Shown here in pieces: positions 51,685 through 60,863 of a DNA stretch of 64,000 nt. Source of the DNA: Magnetospira sp. QH-2. Its GTDB lineage: Bacteria; Pseudomonadota; Alphaproteobacteria; Rhodospirillales; Magnetospiraceae. The stretch's first letter is position 1, and each line of letters starts with the position of its first letter. The notes under the pieces are model-generated. The model searched no databases, was not told where the DNA came from, and saw only the letters and a program-made list of their open reading frames with translations. The stretch is taken from positions 2,247,819-2,311,818 of the forward strand of contig NZ_FO538765.1 in NCBI RefSeq assembly GCF_000968135.1, written 5' to 3'. The position numbers and the translations under genes are program-made.

Positions 51685-51942
51685 TCAATCCAATTCCGCC
51701 GGTTCGCTCGCCAAGCTCCCGTCCGGGCGTTGGACGATGCGGTCGATGCGAATGCGGGCCTCGCTGAGCTTTGCCTCGCAGTGACGTTTGAGATTGCTGC
51801 CGCGCTGATAGGCGTCGATGGCCTCGTCCAGCTTACCCTTCCCTTCTTCCAAGGTGCGGACGATGGTCTCCAATTCGGCCAGGGCTTCTTCGAAGCTCAG
51901 GCGCGTGATGTCGTCCGGCATGGTGCTGTCCGTATCGGTCAT
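51685..51942 (-). CDS. xseB: Exodeoxyribonuclease VII small subunit
   Basis: An 85-residue helical protein with the XseB core LSFEEALAELETIVRTLEEGKGKLDEAIDAYQRGSNLKRHCEAKL. It joins XseA to form the single-strand exonuclease VII. Its stop is 13 bp before ispA, the usual cluster. Confidence 0.95.
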   Translation of the reverse strand: MTDTDSTMPDDITRLSFEEALAELETIVRTLEEGKGKLDEAIDAYQRGSNLKRHCEAKLSEARIRIDRIVQRPDGSLASEPAELD

Positions 51943-52007
51943 GAGTCTCTGTTCCGCTTATAAGGCGCGGCAGTCTAGTGCCGCCTTTTCGCACACGCAA
52001 GAAAAAC

Positions 52008-52034
52008 GAAGGGCGGAGCCTGAGCCCCGCCCCG
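52008..52034 (-). terminator. Rho-independent terminator after the Gly/Tyr-rich gene
   Basis: On the minus strand, GGGCGGGGC pairs with GCTCCGCCC around TCAG (one G-T pair), then TTCGTTTTTC. It separates the Gly/Tyr-rich gene from xseB. Confidence 0.7.
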
Positions 52035-52056
52035 TTTGCCGTTGGATTTGCAAGAT

Positions 52057-52401
52057 CTACTGGCTGGCGGCCGGTGCCGCCGCCTGGGTCGCCGGAGCAA
52101 CCGCGTAGGGGTAGCCATATCCATAGCCATAGGCCGGATATCCGTAGCCGTATCCACCATAGTATGGATAGCCGCCATAGGCCGGATACCCGCCATAGGC
52201 CGGATACCCGCCATAATACGGATAGCCACCGTAGCCGTAGCCGGGATAACCGCCCCAGCCGTAGCCGGGATAACCACCCCAAGGACCACCGCCCCAGCCG
52301 TCATCGAACGGCCACCAGAACGCCTGAGAATCTTTTGTCGGAATAGCGGATACCGCCAAGGCCAAAACCAAAGCGCCCAGCAGCATACGGAATTTCATCA
52401 T
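52057..52401 (-). CDS. Secreted Gly/Tyr/Pro-rich repeat protein, sulfur-globule-like
   Basis: A 114-residue protein with a clear signal peptide (cleavage near DSQA, about residue 26) and a mature part made almost wholly of GYPGYG/YGGYPYYG-type repeats between about 35 and 100, ending in an Ala/Gln tail. The ATG at 52401 follows GGAGGG. Composition and size resemble sulfur globule envelope proteins of purple sulfur bacteria; other Gly/Tyr-rich wall or adhesive proteins are possible. It has its own terminator and lies inside the deacetylase-xseB interval. Confidence 0.65.
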   Translation of the reverse strand: MMKFRMLLGALVLALAVSAIPTKDSQAFWWPFDDGWGGGPWGGYPGYGWGGYPGYGYGGYPYYGGYPAYGGYPAYGGYPYYGGYGYGYPAYGYGYGYPYAVAPATQAAAPAASQ

Positions 52402-52538
52402 GATGGACCCTCCCTTTAGATCAAGATCGCGCCCCGCACCCTCCGCACGAGGCACGCGTTACTCCAGACCTGGGAACTATATCAGATTATGCTAATGTGG
52501 TCAAAAGTCACCTTGGGTTTTTTCCACATTTGAACGGA

Positions 52539-53468
52539 TCAATGGCCCATCAAGGCGCTGACATGAGCCGCCACGCCGCCTGCCAGCCCGGTCAGGTCAT
52601 ACCCGCCTTCCAAAACCGAGACGGCCCGTCCGTCGCAACAATCATCGGCGATGGTGAGCAGGCCTTCAGTCACCCAGCCGAAATCCTCGTCCTGGAGTCG
52701 CAGATAGGCCAGCGGATCCTTGGCATGGGCATCGAACCCGGCCGAGATGATCAACAGGTCGGGCTTCCATTGGCGTATTTTTGGAAAGATGACGTCTTCA
52801 TAGGCGCGGCGGAAGTCCTCCGAACCGCTGCCTGGATCCAGCGGATGATTGCAGACGTTGTCATGCTTACCCCGGTCGCTGGTGGCGCCGGTGCCCGGAT
52901 AGGCGCCCGCCTGATGGGTCGAGGCATAAAGCATGTAAGGATAGTTCTCGCAAATGGCCTGGGTGCCATTGCCATGATGCACGTCGAAATCCACCACCGC
53001 CACCCGCTCGGCGCCGCAGGACTCATGGGCATGCAGCGCGCCGATGGCCGCATTGGCAAAGAAACAAAAGCCCATGGCATGCTCCGGCTCCGCATGGTGC
53101 CCCGGCGGACGCACGCCGCAAAAAGCGTTGCGCGCCTTGCCCGCCATCACCTGTTCCACCGCATCGATCATCGCCCCGGCGGAACGCAAAGCCGCTTCGG
53201 GGGTATGGGGACAAAGCGCCGTGTCGGGATCCAAATGCCGGTGCCCCTGGGCCGGAACATTCTCCAAAATATCGTCCACATACCAATCCGGATGCACCTT
53301 CTCGATCAGTGCCCGATCGGCCCGGGGCGCTTCGACCCGGTGTAGATGCAGATAGGCTTCGCCTTCCAATATGCGATTAATGGCCCGTAGCCGGTCCGGC
53401 CGTTCCGGGTGCCCTGCCCCCATTTCATGATCCAGGCAAGCAGGATGGGTGTAATACAGGGTCGACAT
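52539..53468 (-). CDS. Histone-deacetylase-family amidohydrolase
   Basis: A 309-residue zinc amidohydrolase of the HDAC/AcuC/acetylpolyamine hydrolase superfamily. Active-site motifs: RPPGHHAEPEHAMGFCFFAN, DFDVHHGNGTQ (zinc Asp/His) and ISAGFDAHAKDPL. The ATG at 53468 follows GAGGAG at good spacing. Genes of this family often precede xseB-ispA-dxs in alphaproteobacteria. The substrate is not known; polyamine, acetoin-related or lysine deacylation are options. Confidence 0.88.
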   Translation of the reverse strand: MSTLYYTHPACLDHEMGAGHPERPDRLRAINRILEGEAYLHLHRVEAPRADRALIEKVHPDWYVDDILENVPAQGHRHLDPDTALCPHTPEAALRSAGAMIDAVEQVMAGKARNAFCGVRPPGHHAEPEHAMGFCFFANAAIGALHAHESCGAERVAVVDFDVHHGNGTQAICENYPYMLYASTHQAGAYPGTGATSDRGKHDNVCNHPLDPGSGSEDFRRAYEDVIFPKIRQWKPDLLIISAGFDAHAKDPLAYLRLQDEDFGWVTEGLLTIADDCCDGRAVSVLEGGYDLTGLAGGVAAHVSALMGH

Positions 53469-53634
53469 GGTGGGGCTCCTCGGACCGGCAATGGATTTGG
53501 TAACGCAAAGTAACAGGCCGTTGCACCATGACGCCAGACCCCTTACACAATAAATGAGTTGTTCTGGCGGGATTGGCTCCCGATATGCAGGGAAAGTCCA
53601 GCCACCCTTTTTGACCAATAGATAAAGATATGAC

Positions 53635-54804
53635 ATGCGCTCTTTTTCGTTGATCGTCGCGACCCTGTCCTTGCTCGTCCTCACCGGTGCCGCGTCGGCC
53701 CAGGAAAAGGCCAAGGCGGGTGCCAAGAAATCCCGCGCTACCTTGGTCAGCGTGGATATGGTGCGCAAAGAACCACTCACACAGACCGTGCCGGTGCTGG
53801 GGCGCTTGATCTCCAGCCGCATCGGGGTGGTTTCGGCCCGCACCGATGGTCCGCTGGTCGCCTTTCGCGTTCAGGTCGGAGATCGGGTGGAATCGGGTCA
53901 GGTGATTGCCGTTCTGGACGCCGAGCGGGCCAAGCTCGAACTCACCCTCCGCCGCACCGAAGTGGCCCAGGCCGAAGCCGCCAAGCGAACCTCGCAAGCC
54001 CAGGCCGCCTTGCTGCGTCAGGAGCTCAAACGGCTGGAAAACCTGAAAAAGTCAGCCGCCTTCAGTCAGGCCCGCCTGGACGACAAGAAACAAGAAGTGC
54101 ATGCCGCTCAATCGGCGGTGGCCGAGGCCCAGGCCAGCATCGCCCGCAGCCGGGCGGCCCTGAGCACCATCGAGGTGGATATCCGTGACAGCGAAATCCG
54201 CGCGCCCTATGCCGGTGTGGTCACCGAACGCCATACGGAACTGGGCGCTTGGGTCAAGACCGGCGAAGCGGTGGTCTCGTTGATCGATGATCGCAATCTG
54301 GAAATCGAGATCGATGTGCCATCCAGCCGGATCGATGGATTGCCCCAAGGCCGGGAACTGCGCTTCGACATGGGTAGCCACAGCGATTTGATGGCCCGGA
54401 TCCGCGCCGTCATCCCCCGGGAAAACCCGCTGACCCGTACCCGCGCCGTGCGCCTGACCCCAGACTTCAACGATGACCAAATGAAAGGCCTTGCCGCGGG
54501 GCAGAGCCTCACTTTGCATATACCGGTGGGGGCCACCCGCGATGTGGTTACGGTCCACAAGGATGCGGTGGTCATGCGCAAAGGCAAGAACCTGGTCTAT
54601 GTGGCCAAGGACGGCAAAGCGGAAAGCCGCAACGTGGACCTGGGCGTATCTGCCGGGACCCGCTTCGAGGTTCTGTCAGGATTGGAACCCGGTGACAAAG
54701 TCGTGACCCGTGGCAACGAGCGCCTACGCGATGGTCAGGCCATCCGTGCCAATGGCAACCCGGCCAAAGGCATGGCCGAGACAATGCCAAAACCGAAAGG
54801 CTGA
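53635..54804 (+). CDS. RND efflux periplasmic adaptor (HlyD/AcrA family)
   Basis: A 389-residue adaptor with signal peptide (ends GAASA, about residue 22), a biotinyl-lipoyl half (VVSARTDGPLVAFRVQVGDRVESGQVIAVLD), a coiled-coil hairpin, then the second lipoyl half (APYAGVVTERHTELGAWVKTGEAVVSLID) and a membrane-proximal domain. It links the inner-membrane pump 5 bp downstream to an outer-membrane channel, which is not encoded here. Confidence 0.9.
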   Translation: MRSFSLIVATLSLLVLTGAASAQEKAKAGAKKSRATLVSVDMVRKEPLTQTVPVLGRLISSRIGVVSARTDGPLVAFRVQVGDRVESGQVIAVLDAERAKLELTLRRTEVAQAEAAKRTSQAQAALLRQELKRLENLKKSAAFSQARLDDKKQEVHAAQSAVAEAQASIARSRAALSTIEVDIRDSEIRAPYAGVVTERHTELGAWVKTGEAVVSLIDDRNLEIEIDVPSSRIDGLPQGRELRFDMGSHSDLMARIRAVIPRENPLTRTRAVRLTPDFNDDQMKGLAAGQSLTLHIPVGATRDVVTVHKDAVVMRKGKNLVYVAKDGKAESRNVDLGVSAGTRFEVLSGLEPGDKVVTRGNERLRDGQAIRANGNPAKGMAETMPKPKG

Positions 54805-54808
54805 TCGC

Positions 54809-57800
54809 ATGGATTTGATCCGCACATCCATTCATCGCCCCATCGCCGTGGTGGCGGCGGTATTGATGGTGGTGCTGTTTGGCATGGTTGCCTTGCAGAC
54901 CATTCCCATCCAGCTCATTCCCGACGTCAACAAGCCTTTGATCACCGTCGACACCCGCTGGCCCGGCGCCGCTCCGGCGGAAGTGGAACGGGAAATCGTC
55001 AACCGGCAGGAAGAAGTGCTGCGCGGCCTTGAGGGTCTGGATGAAATGACCAGCCGCTCGCGCACCGGTCGTGCCACGGTGCGCCTGGAGTTCGCCATCG
55101 CCACGGACATGGACAAGGCCCTGCTGCTGGTCTCCAACCGCCTTGACCGGGTCAATGGCTACCCCGAGGAGGTGGACGAGCCCACTTTGGATACGGCAGG
55201 CAGCGAAGACAGCCCGATTGCCTGGTTCGGACTGACCCGCCTGCCGGGCAACGATAAGCCGATCCATACCTTCGGCGACTATGTGGAAAACGTCATCCAG
55301 GATCGCATCGAACGGGTGCCCGGCGTTTCCAGGGTCAATGTCTACGGTGGCAGCTCGGGGCGCATGGAAGTGGTCATCGATCCGGCGGCCATGGCCCGGT
55401 ACGGCCTGACCGTGCCAAAAGTGGTCACCGCGCTGCGCCAGGCCAACGTTTCGGTCTCGGCGGGGTCCGTGGACGAAGGCAAGCGACGCTACGTGGTGCG
55501 CTCTGAAGCCGAATTCACCTCGTTGGATCATGTGCGCCAGGTCCTGCTCCGCACCAACAGCAATGCCACCACCGGGCAGGTGGCACGGGTCACCGTCGGC
55601 GATATCGCCGAGGTCCGCTTCGGTCATGCGGAACGGGGCGCCACCATCCGTCGCATGGGCCAACCGGCCATGGGCATCAATGCCGTCCGCGAAACCGGCG
55701 CCAACGTTATCGAGACCATGGCCGGGATCCGCGAAGCAGTGACCGAGTTGAACAAAGGTCCCCTGCCCCGTGCCGGTCTGCACCTGCGACAGATCTACGA
55801 CGAGACCTTTTACATCGAGTCCGCCATCGACTTGGTGAAACAGAATATCTGGATCGGCGGCAGTCTGGCGGCGGTGATCCTGATGCTGTTCCTGCGCTCC
55901 TGGGCGGCGACTTTGATCATCACTCTGGCCATCCCGGTTTCGGTGATTGGTTCGTTTGTCGCCATGGCCGCCATGGGCCGTTCCATCAACGTCATTTCCC
56001 TGGCCGGGATCGCCTTCGCCGTGGGCATGGTAGTGGATGCCGCCATCGTGGTGCTGGAGAACATCTATCGCTTGCGTCAGGAAGGCAAGCCGAGACGGGT
56101 CGCCGCCTACCAGGGCGCCAAGCAGGTCTGGGGCGCGGTGCTTGTCTCGGCCCTGACCACGGTCATGGTGTTCATCCCCCTGCTGACCCTGGACCTGGAA
56201 GTGGGCCAGTTGTTCCGCGATATCGCCGTGGCCATCTCAGTAGCCGTGATGCTGTCTTTGGTCGTTGCGGTCAGCGTTATTCCCGCGCTGGCGAAATCGT
56301 TGTTACGGCAACCAGCGAAAGAGATGGGCAATGAAAACCGCCATATCCCCCTGATCGACCCCGCGGCACGGATGTTCAGCCGGTTCGCGATCAATTCGAC
56401 CCGCACGATCGTAGGAAACCGAGGCCTGTCCTTACTTGTCGTGGCTGCGGCCTGCGGACTGGGGGCCTTGGCAACCTGGGCCTTTCTGCCCAAGCTTGAA
56501 TATCTGCCGGACGGCAATCGCAACCTGATTTTCGGCTCCATCCTGCCGCCGCCAGGCTACAACCTGGAAACCACCACCGCCGTCGCCAATGACATCGAGA
56601 GCGCGGTCAAACACCTATGGACCAACGACCCGACCGAAAAGGCGGCCGAAGGCGAGCCACCGAAGATGGACAATTTCTTCTTTGTCGCGGCCCGTACCTT
56701 TACCTTCGTCGGCGCCTCCTCCACCGAGGGCAGCCGGGTGCGCGAGCTGATCCCCATCCTCCGCGGTCCGGTGTTCAAGGAACCGGGAACCCTGGGCTTC
56801 ATGCGCCAGCCATCGATTTTTGGGCGGACCATCGGCAGCGGCCGGACCGTGGATGTACAGATCACCGGCGCCAAGCTGGAAGAAGTGCTGGATGTGGCCC
56901 GCCGCGCCTTTGGCATGATCAATGGCATTCTACCCCGCAGCGAAGGTCATAGTGTCCGCCCACGTCCGGGCCTGGAACTGGGCGCGCCGGAGGTCCGTAT
57001 TTATCCCGATCCGGTGCGCTTGGCCGACAACGGCGTCACCGCCCGGGAGTTCGGCGACACGGTGGATGCCTTCAATGACGGCCTGCGGGTGGCCGAGATC
57101 ACCGTGGACGGGGAACGCATCGACCTGACCCTGATGGGACCGGAAAACCGCATCACCCAGACCCAGGGCATCGAAGGCCTGCCCATTGTCACCGCTTCGG
57201 GCACCATTCTGCCTCTGTCCTCCCTGGCCGATGTGACCGTCACCACCGGGCCCATCGAGATCCGCCACCAGGAACGCGAACGGGTTGTCATCCTGCAAGT
57301 CAATCCGTCCCGTGACATCCCGCTGGAAACGGCCATGCAGGTGATCGACGAAGAGGTTCTGAGCAAGCTGCGGCAACAGGGCATGCCCGACGGGGTAAGG
57401 CTGCGGCTGGCGGGTACGGCGGACAAGCTGGTACAGACCTGGGACGCCATGGTCTGGCAACTGCTGATCGCCATCGCCATTGTCTATCTGGTCATGGCGG
57501 TGCTGTTCGAAAGCTTTGTCTATCCGCTGATCATATTGTTCTCGGTTCCCCTGGCCACGGCGGGCGGAATCGGGGGTCTGGCGCTGCTCAACACCTATGT
57601 TCAACAACCGTTGGACATGCTGACCATGCTCGGCTTCGTGATCCTTATTGGCATTGTGGTCAATAACGCTATCTTATTGGTGCATCAGACTCTTCACCAT
57701 CTCCGTGATGAGGGTGTGGGAATTCATGAAGCGATCCTTGAAGCCACACGCAATCGCATTCGACCCATATTCATGTCCACTTTGACATCGGTTTTCGGCA

Positions 57801-58030
57801 TGCTGCCACTGGTGCTGTTCCCCGGTGCCGGATCGGAACTCTATCGCGGATTGGGATCGGTGGTTTTGGGGGGATTGGCCCTGTCCGCGATCCTCACCTT
57901 GTTGATCATTCCGCCACTACTGACCCTTGTGGTGGGCACCGTGGAAGCCCGCCGGTTGGCTCGTCGGCGGCGGCGCTCGGCGCGTATTGCCGCCAAGAAG
58001 GCCGCAGAATCCCCTATGGAAAGCACCTGA
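54809..58030 (+). CDS. RND efflux transporter permease
   Basis: A 1073-residue inner-membrane RND pump starting MDLIRTSIHRPIAVVAAVLM, with twelve predicted helices in the AcrB layout. It has the helix-4 acidic motif GIAFAVGMVVDAAIVVLENIYR used for proton transfer, and two large periplasmic porter regions. GFVILIGIVVNNAILLVHQTLHHLRDEG matches the second-half signature. The start at 54809, four bases after the adaptor stop, is preferred over longer in-frame starts. Cargo is unknown. Confidence 0.92.
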   Translation: MDLIRTSIHRPIAVVAAVLMVVLFGMVALQTIPIQLIPDVNKPLITVDTRWPGAAPAEVEREIVNRQEEVLRGLEGLDEMTSRSRTGRATVRLEFAIATDMDKALLLVSNRLDRVNGYPEEVDEPTLDTAGSEDSPIAWFGLTRLPGNDKPIHTFGDYVENVIQDRIERVPGVSRVNVYGGSSGRMEVVIDPAAMARYGLTVPKVVTALRQANVSVSAGSVDEGKRRYVVRSEAEFTSLDHVRQVLLRTNSNATTGQVARVTVGDIAEVRFGHAERGATIRRMGQPAMGINAVRETGANVIETMAGIREAVTELNKGPLPRAGLHLRQIYDETFYIESAIDLVKQNIWIGGSLAAVILMLFLRSWAATLIITLAIPVSVIGSFVAMAAMGRSINVISLAGIAFAVGMVVDAAIVVLENIYRLRQEGKPRRVAAYQGAKQVWGAVLVSALTTVMVFIPLLTLDLEVGQLFRDIAVAISVAVMLSLVVAVSVIPALAKSLLRQPAKEMGNENRHIPLIDPAARMFSRFAINSTRTIVGNRGLSLLVVAAACGLGALATWAFLPKLEYLPDGNRNLIFGSILPPPGYNLETTTAVANDIESAVKHLWTNDPTEKAAEGEPPKMDNFFFVAARTFTFVGASSTEGSRVRELIPILRGPVFKEPGTLGFMRQPSIFGRTIGSGRTVDVQITGAKLEEVLDVARRAFGMINGILPRSEGHSVRPRPGLELGAPEVRIYPDPVRLADNGVTAREFGDTVDAFNDGLRVAEITVDGERIDLTLMGPENRITQTQGIEGLPIVTASGTILPLSSLADVTVTTGPIEIRHQERERVVILQVNPSRDIPLETAMQVIDEEVLSKLRQQGMPDGVRLRLAGTADKLVQTWDAMVWQLLIAIAIVYLVMAVLFESFVYPLIILFSVPLATAGGIGGLALLNTYVQQPLDMLTMLGFVILIGIVVNNAILLVHQTLHHLRDEGVGIHEAILEATRNRIRPIFMSTLTSVFGMLPLVLFPGAGSELYRGLGSVVLGGLALSAILTLLIIPPLLTLVVGTVEARRLARRRRRSARIAAKKAAESPMEST

Positions 58031-58321
58031 CCGCCAGGCCGCCAGAAAATCATTACGGTTTTTTGCAAAGCACAAAGACCCGAGGAGTCCAACGCAGAAG
58101 GAAGGGATAGATTCTCTTGGAATTCTTCCATTTTTGCTCACGTTATCTTCGAAATCGAAACTGATACCTTGTTGCACCGCACATCATTTTTGAAAAAAAG
58201 ATTTTGAATTCCATTTTCGTTCATATATTCTAAAAAAATAAAGTGGTAGCTGGCGATAGACCGGTCCCACGCCATAAAATCTAAAAAAACCCAACAGGAA
58301 AAACTAGAGGAACCCTGGGAG
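58031..58321. other. Non-coding region upstream of the ArsR-family gene
   Basis: About 290 bp that turn AT-rich near 58170-58300. No gene or RNA is apparent; it likely holds the promoter and operator of the downstream repressor. I could not identify a clear dyad. Confidence 0.4.
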
Positions 58322-58699
58322 ATGGACCTGGAAATTTTTCAGAACAATGTGAGACAGGCAAGTGAATTGCTCAAAGCCATGAGCAATCCACATCGTCTTC
58401 TCGTTCTATGCCAGTTGGCGAGCGGTGAGAAATCCGTTGGTCAATTGGAAACAGTGGTTGGACTCAAGCAGTCGGCTCTGTCACAGCACCTGGCGCGTTT
58501 GCGGCGCGACCGATTGGTCCAAGCCCGCCGGAGCGCTCAGAACGTTTATTATTCCCTTGAAGGAGAAGAGGCCAGTTCCGTCATTGAAACGCTCTATGGC
58601 CTTTATTGTGGACCGGCGGAAGCCATGGCCGCAGACAGTGAGCAGGAAGCCGACAGCGCCGCCTGCCCCGCTCCGAACGCGACCGCGCACGCCGCCTAA
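58322..58699 (+). CDS. ArsR-family repressor, SqrR/BigR-like thiol switch
   Basis: A 125-residue winged-helix regulator (SALSQHLARLRRDRLVQARRSAQNVYY). It has Cys30 (LVLCQLASGE) and Cys96 (LYGLYCG), 66 residues apart, the same separation as the Cys41-Cys107 pair I recall for SqrR of Rhodobacter. That pair forms a tetrasulfide bond with sulfane sulfur and releases DNA. Metal-binding ArsR motifs (CVC) are absent. It likely controls sulfide or persulfide detoxification genes, none of which lie beside it. The C-terminal tail after 100 is Ala/Glu-rich. Confidence 0.82.
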   Translation: MDLEIFQNNVRQASELLKAMSNPHRLLVLCQLASGEKSVGQLETVVGLKQSALSQHLARLRRDRLVQARRSAQNVYYSLEGEEASSVIETLYGLYCGPAEAMAADSEQEADSAACPAPNATAHAA

Positions 58700-58768
58700 G
58701 GCATTTAGCGGAATGGTCTTTGACCTTTGGCGAGTTCGCAAGAACCCACCAAAGGTTTTCGGCTGTCC

Positions 58769-59137
58769 TTAAGCTGCTATTAGACGTTCCACATCCGCCA
58801 AAAATGCGTCCATCGGGATCGGCTTTTGGAATAGGACGTCCACGCCCTCCAAGGCCCCCCGCTCAACAAGGCGAGACATGGCTTTGTAACCAGTTAAGAC
58901 TATGATCTTGGTGTCGGGGCACTCCTGCTTTAGCCGCCGCACCACCATGGCGCCATTTCCGCCGGGCATGACGATATCGGCGACCACCAGATCAAAGCAC
59001 TGGGCCTCAATCCGATCCATTGCCTCGCCTCCGCTATGGGCGACCACGGTCTCATGCCCGACCGAAACAATCATTTCCCGGATCATCTCACAGAATTGAA
59101 AGTCATCATCTATGATCAATACGCGGGCCAAGACCAT
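58769..59137 (-). CDS. Single-domain response regulator
   Basis: A 122-residue receiver with phospho-Asp in LVVADIVMPGGNG, acidic pair in LIIDDDFQF, Thr in VLTGYK and Lys in LFQKPIPMD. There is no output domain. AAGGAA lies before the ATG. It stands 39 bp downstream of the unknown gene at 59177 on the same strand, a possible operon. Confidence 0.88.
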   Translation of the reverse strand: MVLARVLIIDDDFQFCEMIREMIVSVGHETVVAHSGGEAMDRIEAQCFDLVVADIVMPGGNGAMVVRRLKQECPDTKIIVLTGYKAMSRLVERGALEGVDVLFQKPIPMDAFLADVERLIAA

Positions 59138-59176
59138 TTCCTTTTTGACTTTTTGCAGTCCATAGGCGTGCGTACG

Positions 59177-59965
59177 TCAGTCGTCCAACTGACCTTGCTG
59201 CACGATCCATTTGAGCTCTTCCTTGATGATTTCCACATGCGGCGCATCCTTGACCCGCAGGACTTCGGAAATCACGTGGCAACGCGTCGCCGTGGACAAT
59301 CGGTCGAAATTCTCCAAAAACAAAAACTTGATCCCTGGACGGATGGTTGGCGACAGCAACAGGCTTGCCACCAGTTTGCGCCGTACATCGTGGCGCAAAT
59401 TACCCGCTTCGGTCAGTTCGAAGAACTCACGCACAAACTGCCGGGGAGCGATCACCCCTTCCAACAGGGCCTGCAGGTTCTGCCGCAAGGCCGTGGAATA
59501 CTGTTTGCGGGTCTGAATAATCATATGAGAAGCATGGCGCCGCACCGCCGCGATGGCGCCCGGATTGAAGGCACTATCGGTAATCAGATCGACGCATTTC
59601 TTGACTCCGGGATGTCGACTGGTCTCGCCGACCAATTGCAGCACCCCATTCACCAGCTTGGTGTCTTTGCCCTGAGGCCCCAATCGAGCCGCTGCGGCGA
59701 GGGCCATGGGGTTCTCCGGGTCACGGGTCGCCATCATGGCCAACGGCAAGGGATCTTCCAGGCCTGACAAGCCCACTTGCTCGTTGAGCAAGAATTCCGG
59801 CATCAAGATACGATCCTCTTCCCCGGGTAGGCATAGTGGTTGCCCTGTCTTGTAGCGCTGCTTGATCTCCCCGGCGAGCTTGACGCTTTCGGTGGAGATT
59901 GTCAGCGCCGGACGCTTCATTTCAGCAACCTTTTTCTTCAGCGGTGCCGCTGCTTTCGTGGTCAT
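59177..59965 (-). CDS. Unknown helical protein upstream of a receiver gene
   Basis: A 262-residue protein, mainly helical, without signal or membrane segments. It begins MTTKAAAPLKKKVAEMKRPALTIS and contains repeated HEAT-like or armadillo-like helices (VNGVLQLVGETSRHPGVKKCVDLI). The ATG at 59965 with GGGGCGGA upstream is preferred over an in-frame ATG at 60121. No family is recognised. Sharing a strand with the receiver at 58769 hints at signalling. Confidence 0.6.
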   Translation of the reverse strand: MTTKAAAPLKKKVAEMKRPALTISTESVKLAGEIKQRYKTGQPLCLPGEEDRILMPEFLLNEQVGLSGLEDPLPLAMMATRDPENPMALAAAARLGPQGKDTKLVNGVLQLVGETSRHPGVKKCVDLITDSAFNPGAIAAVRRHASHMIIQTRKQYSTALRQNLQALLEGVIAPRQFVREFFELTEAGNLRHDVRRKLVASLLLSPTIRPGIKFLFLENFDRLSTATRCHVISEVLRVKDAPHVEIIKEELKWIVQQGQLDD

Positions 59966-60598
59966 TGTCCGCCCCGATCCCAAGTCTCTATATGCTGTAC
60001 CGTTCATCCCAACAAAAAGTGCCGGACCGACTTCCGCCCGCGCCCCTCTTGCCTGATGACCTGCTTTATTGGTCGGTTCAATTATGCGGTGGTAGCCGGT
60101 TAATAAACCTTCAAAGCTCATCTAATCCCCAAACCGGCGGAGAACAAGCTCTTTCGCTGTTGCAAGAATGACTCACTTTCCGGCTTTTTTCCACCCTATC
60201 GTTTTCAATCCCCCAATTGCCTCGAACCGCACCGAGGTGAATCGGGTTTTGGTAGGCATCCGCCACCCCCTTGATGTGACTCTTGTTTTCACCAATGTTC
60301 ACGAATTGATTCAGTGAAAAATTAGTGTTTTCAAATTGTCCATTGCTGAAATTTCAGTATTTCCAGGTCAATAGGCATGAAATCGATATTTGACAGAGCC
60401 CAAATACGCTTCTAACAATAATCGTGCTTGGCAAATCGAACGTGTGCTTGGGATACAAATAACAAAAAACATTATGAATTTCTGAAATACGACGATAGTT
60501 CAATAATTCTGATAAGGAATAATTGTCGTCACCAAAGGTCACACCGGCAGGTTTGCGCATCGAAGTCTTTGCGAAACGACCATCAGGGAACCAATGGG
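59966..60598. other. AT-rich 633-bp non-coding region
   Basis: Between the unknown gene at 59177 (minus) and 60599 (plus). It is clearly lower in GC than its surroundings, especially 60280-60540. I see a perfect 12-bp palindrome CTGAAATTTCAG at 60346-60357 and a good sigma-70-type promoter at 60390-60418. Short open frames here look accidental. Confidence 0.55.
60390..60418 (+). promoter_or_regulatory. Predicted sigma-70-type promoter
   Basis: A perfect TTGACA (60390-60395), a 17-base spacer and TAACAA (60113 offset to 60418) as -10. It would start a transcript about 175 bases before the gene at 60599. Confidence 0.4.
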
Positions 60599-60862
60599 AT
60601 GGCTGCCAAACAACCGCCGAAACTTGATCGCTTCCATATTTCCTATCGATTGGCCGATGACCGAACCTCATTTAGAAGCCTGACGCTCCACGCTTCCGAT
60701 CGAGAACAGGCTCTGCGCCTTGCTCATCGGCAATTGGGGGCGGTATCGGTCATCGCGATCGAGAGCAGCGACGAAACGCCGCCGGCAGCCCGCTTCATTC
60801 ATGGGCAATTCCTGGCTCAAGACTCAAAAGACGAAGGATTGTTGTACGGCCTGTGCAGCTAA
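60599..60862 (+). CDS. Small conserved-looking protein upstream of the ROK kinase
   Basis: An 87-residue protein ([21 protein letters not shown]) with an amphipathic central helix ([22 protein letters not shown]) and no signal. It stops one base before the ROK kinase start, so the two are probably coupled. The ribosome site is weak (GGGAA). No family is recognised. Confidence 0.6.
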   Translation: MAAKQPPKLDRFHISYRLADDRTSFRSLTLHASDREQALRLAHRQLGAVSVIAIESSDETPPAARFIHGQFLAQDSKDEGLLYGLCS

Positions 60863-60863
60863 T

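Noticed and set aside
51962-51987. GC hairpin upstream of xseB as a terminator
   Set aside because: The stem contains a two-base bulge, no plus-strand gene precedes it, and on the minus strand the downstream T-run is poor. A stronger terminator is just next to it.
52100-52300. Short direct repeats resembling a CRISPR-like array
   Set aside because: They are codon-level repeats of the Gly/Tyr/Pro-rich protein, with no constant repeat length or unique spacers.
60354-60671. 105-codon minus-strand frame in the AT-rich gap
   Set aside because: No ribosome site, irregular composition, and it overlaps the better-supported start of the 87-aa gene and the predicted promoter.
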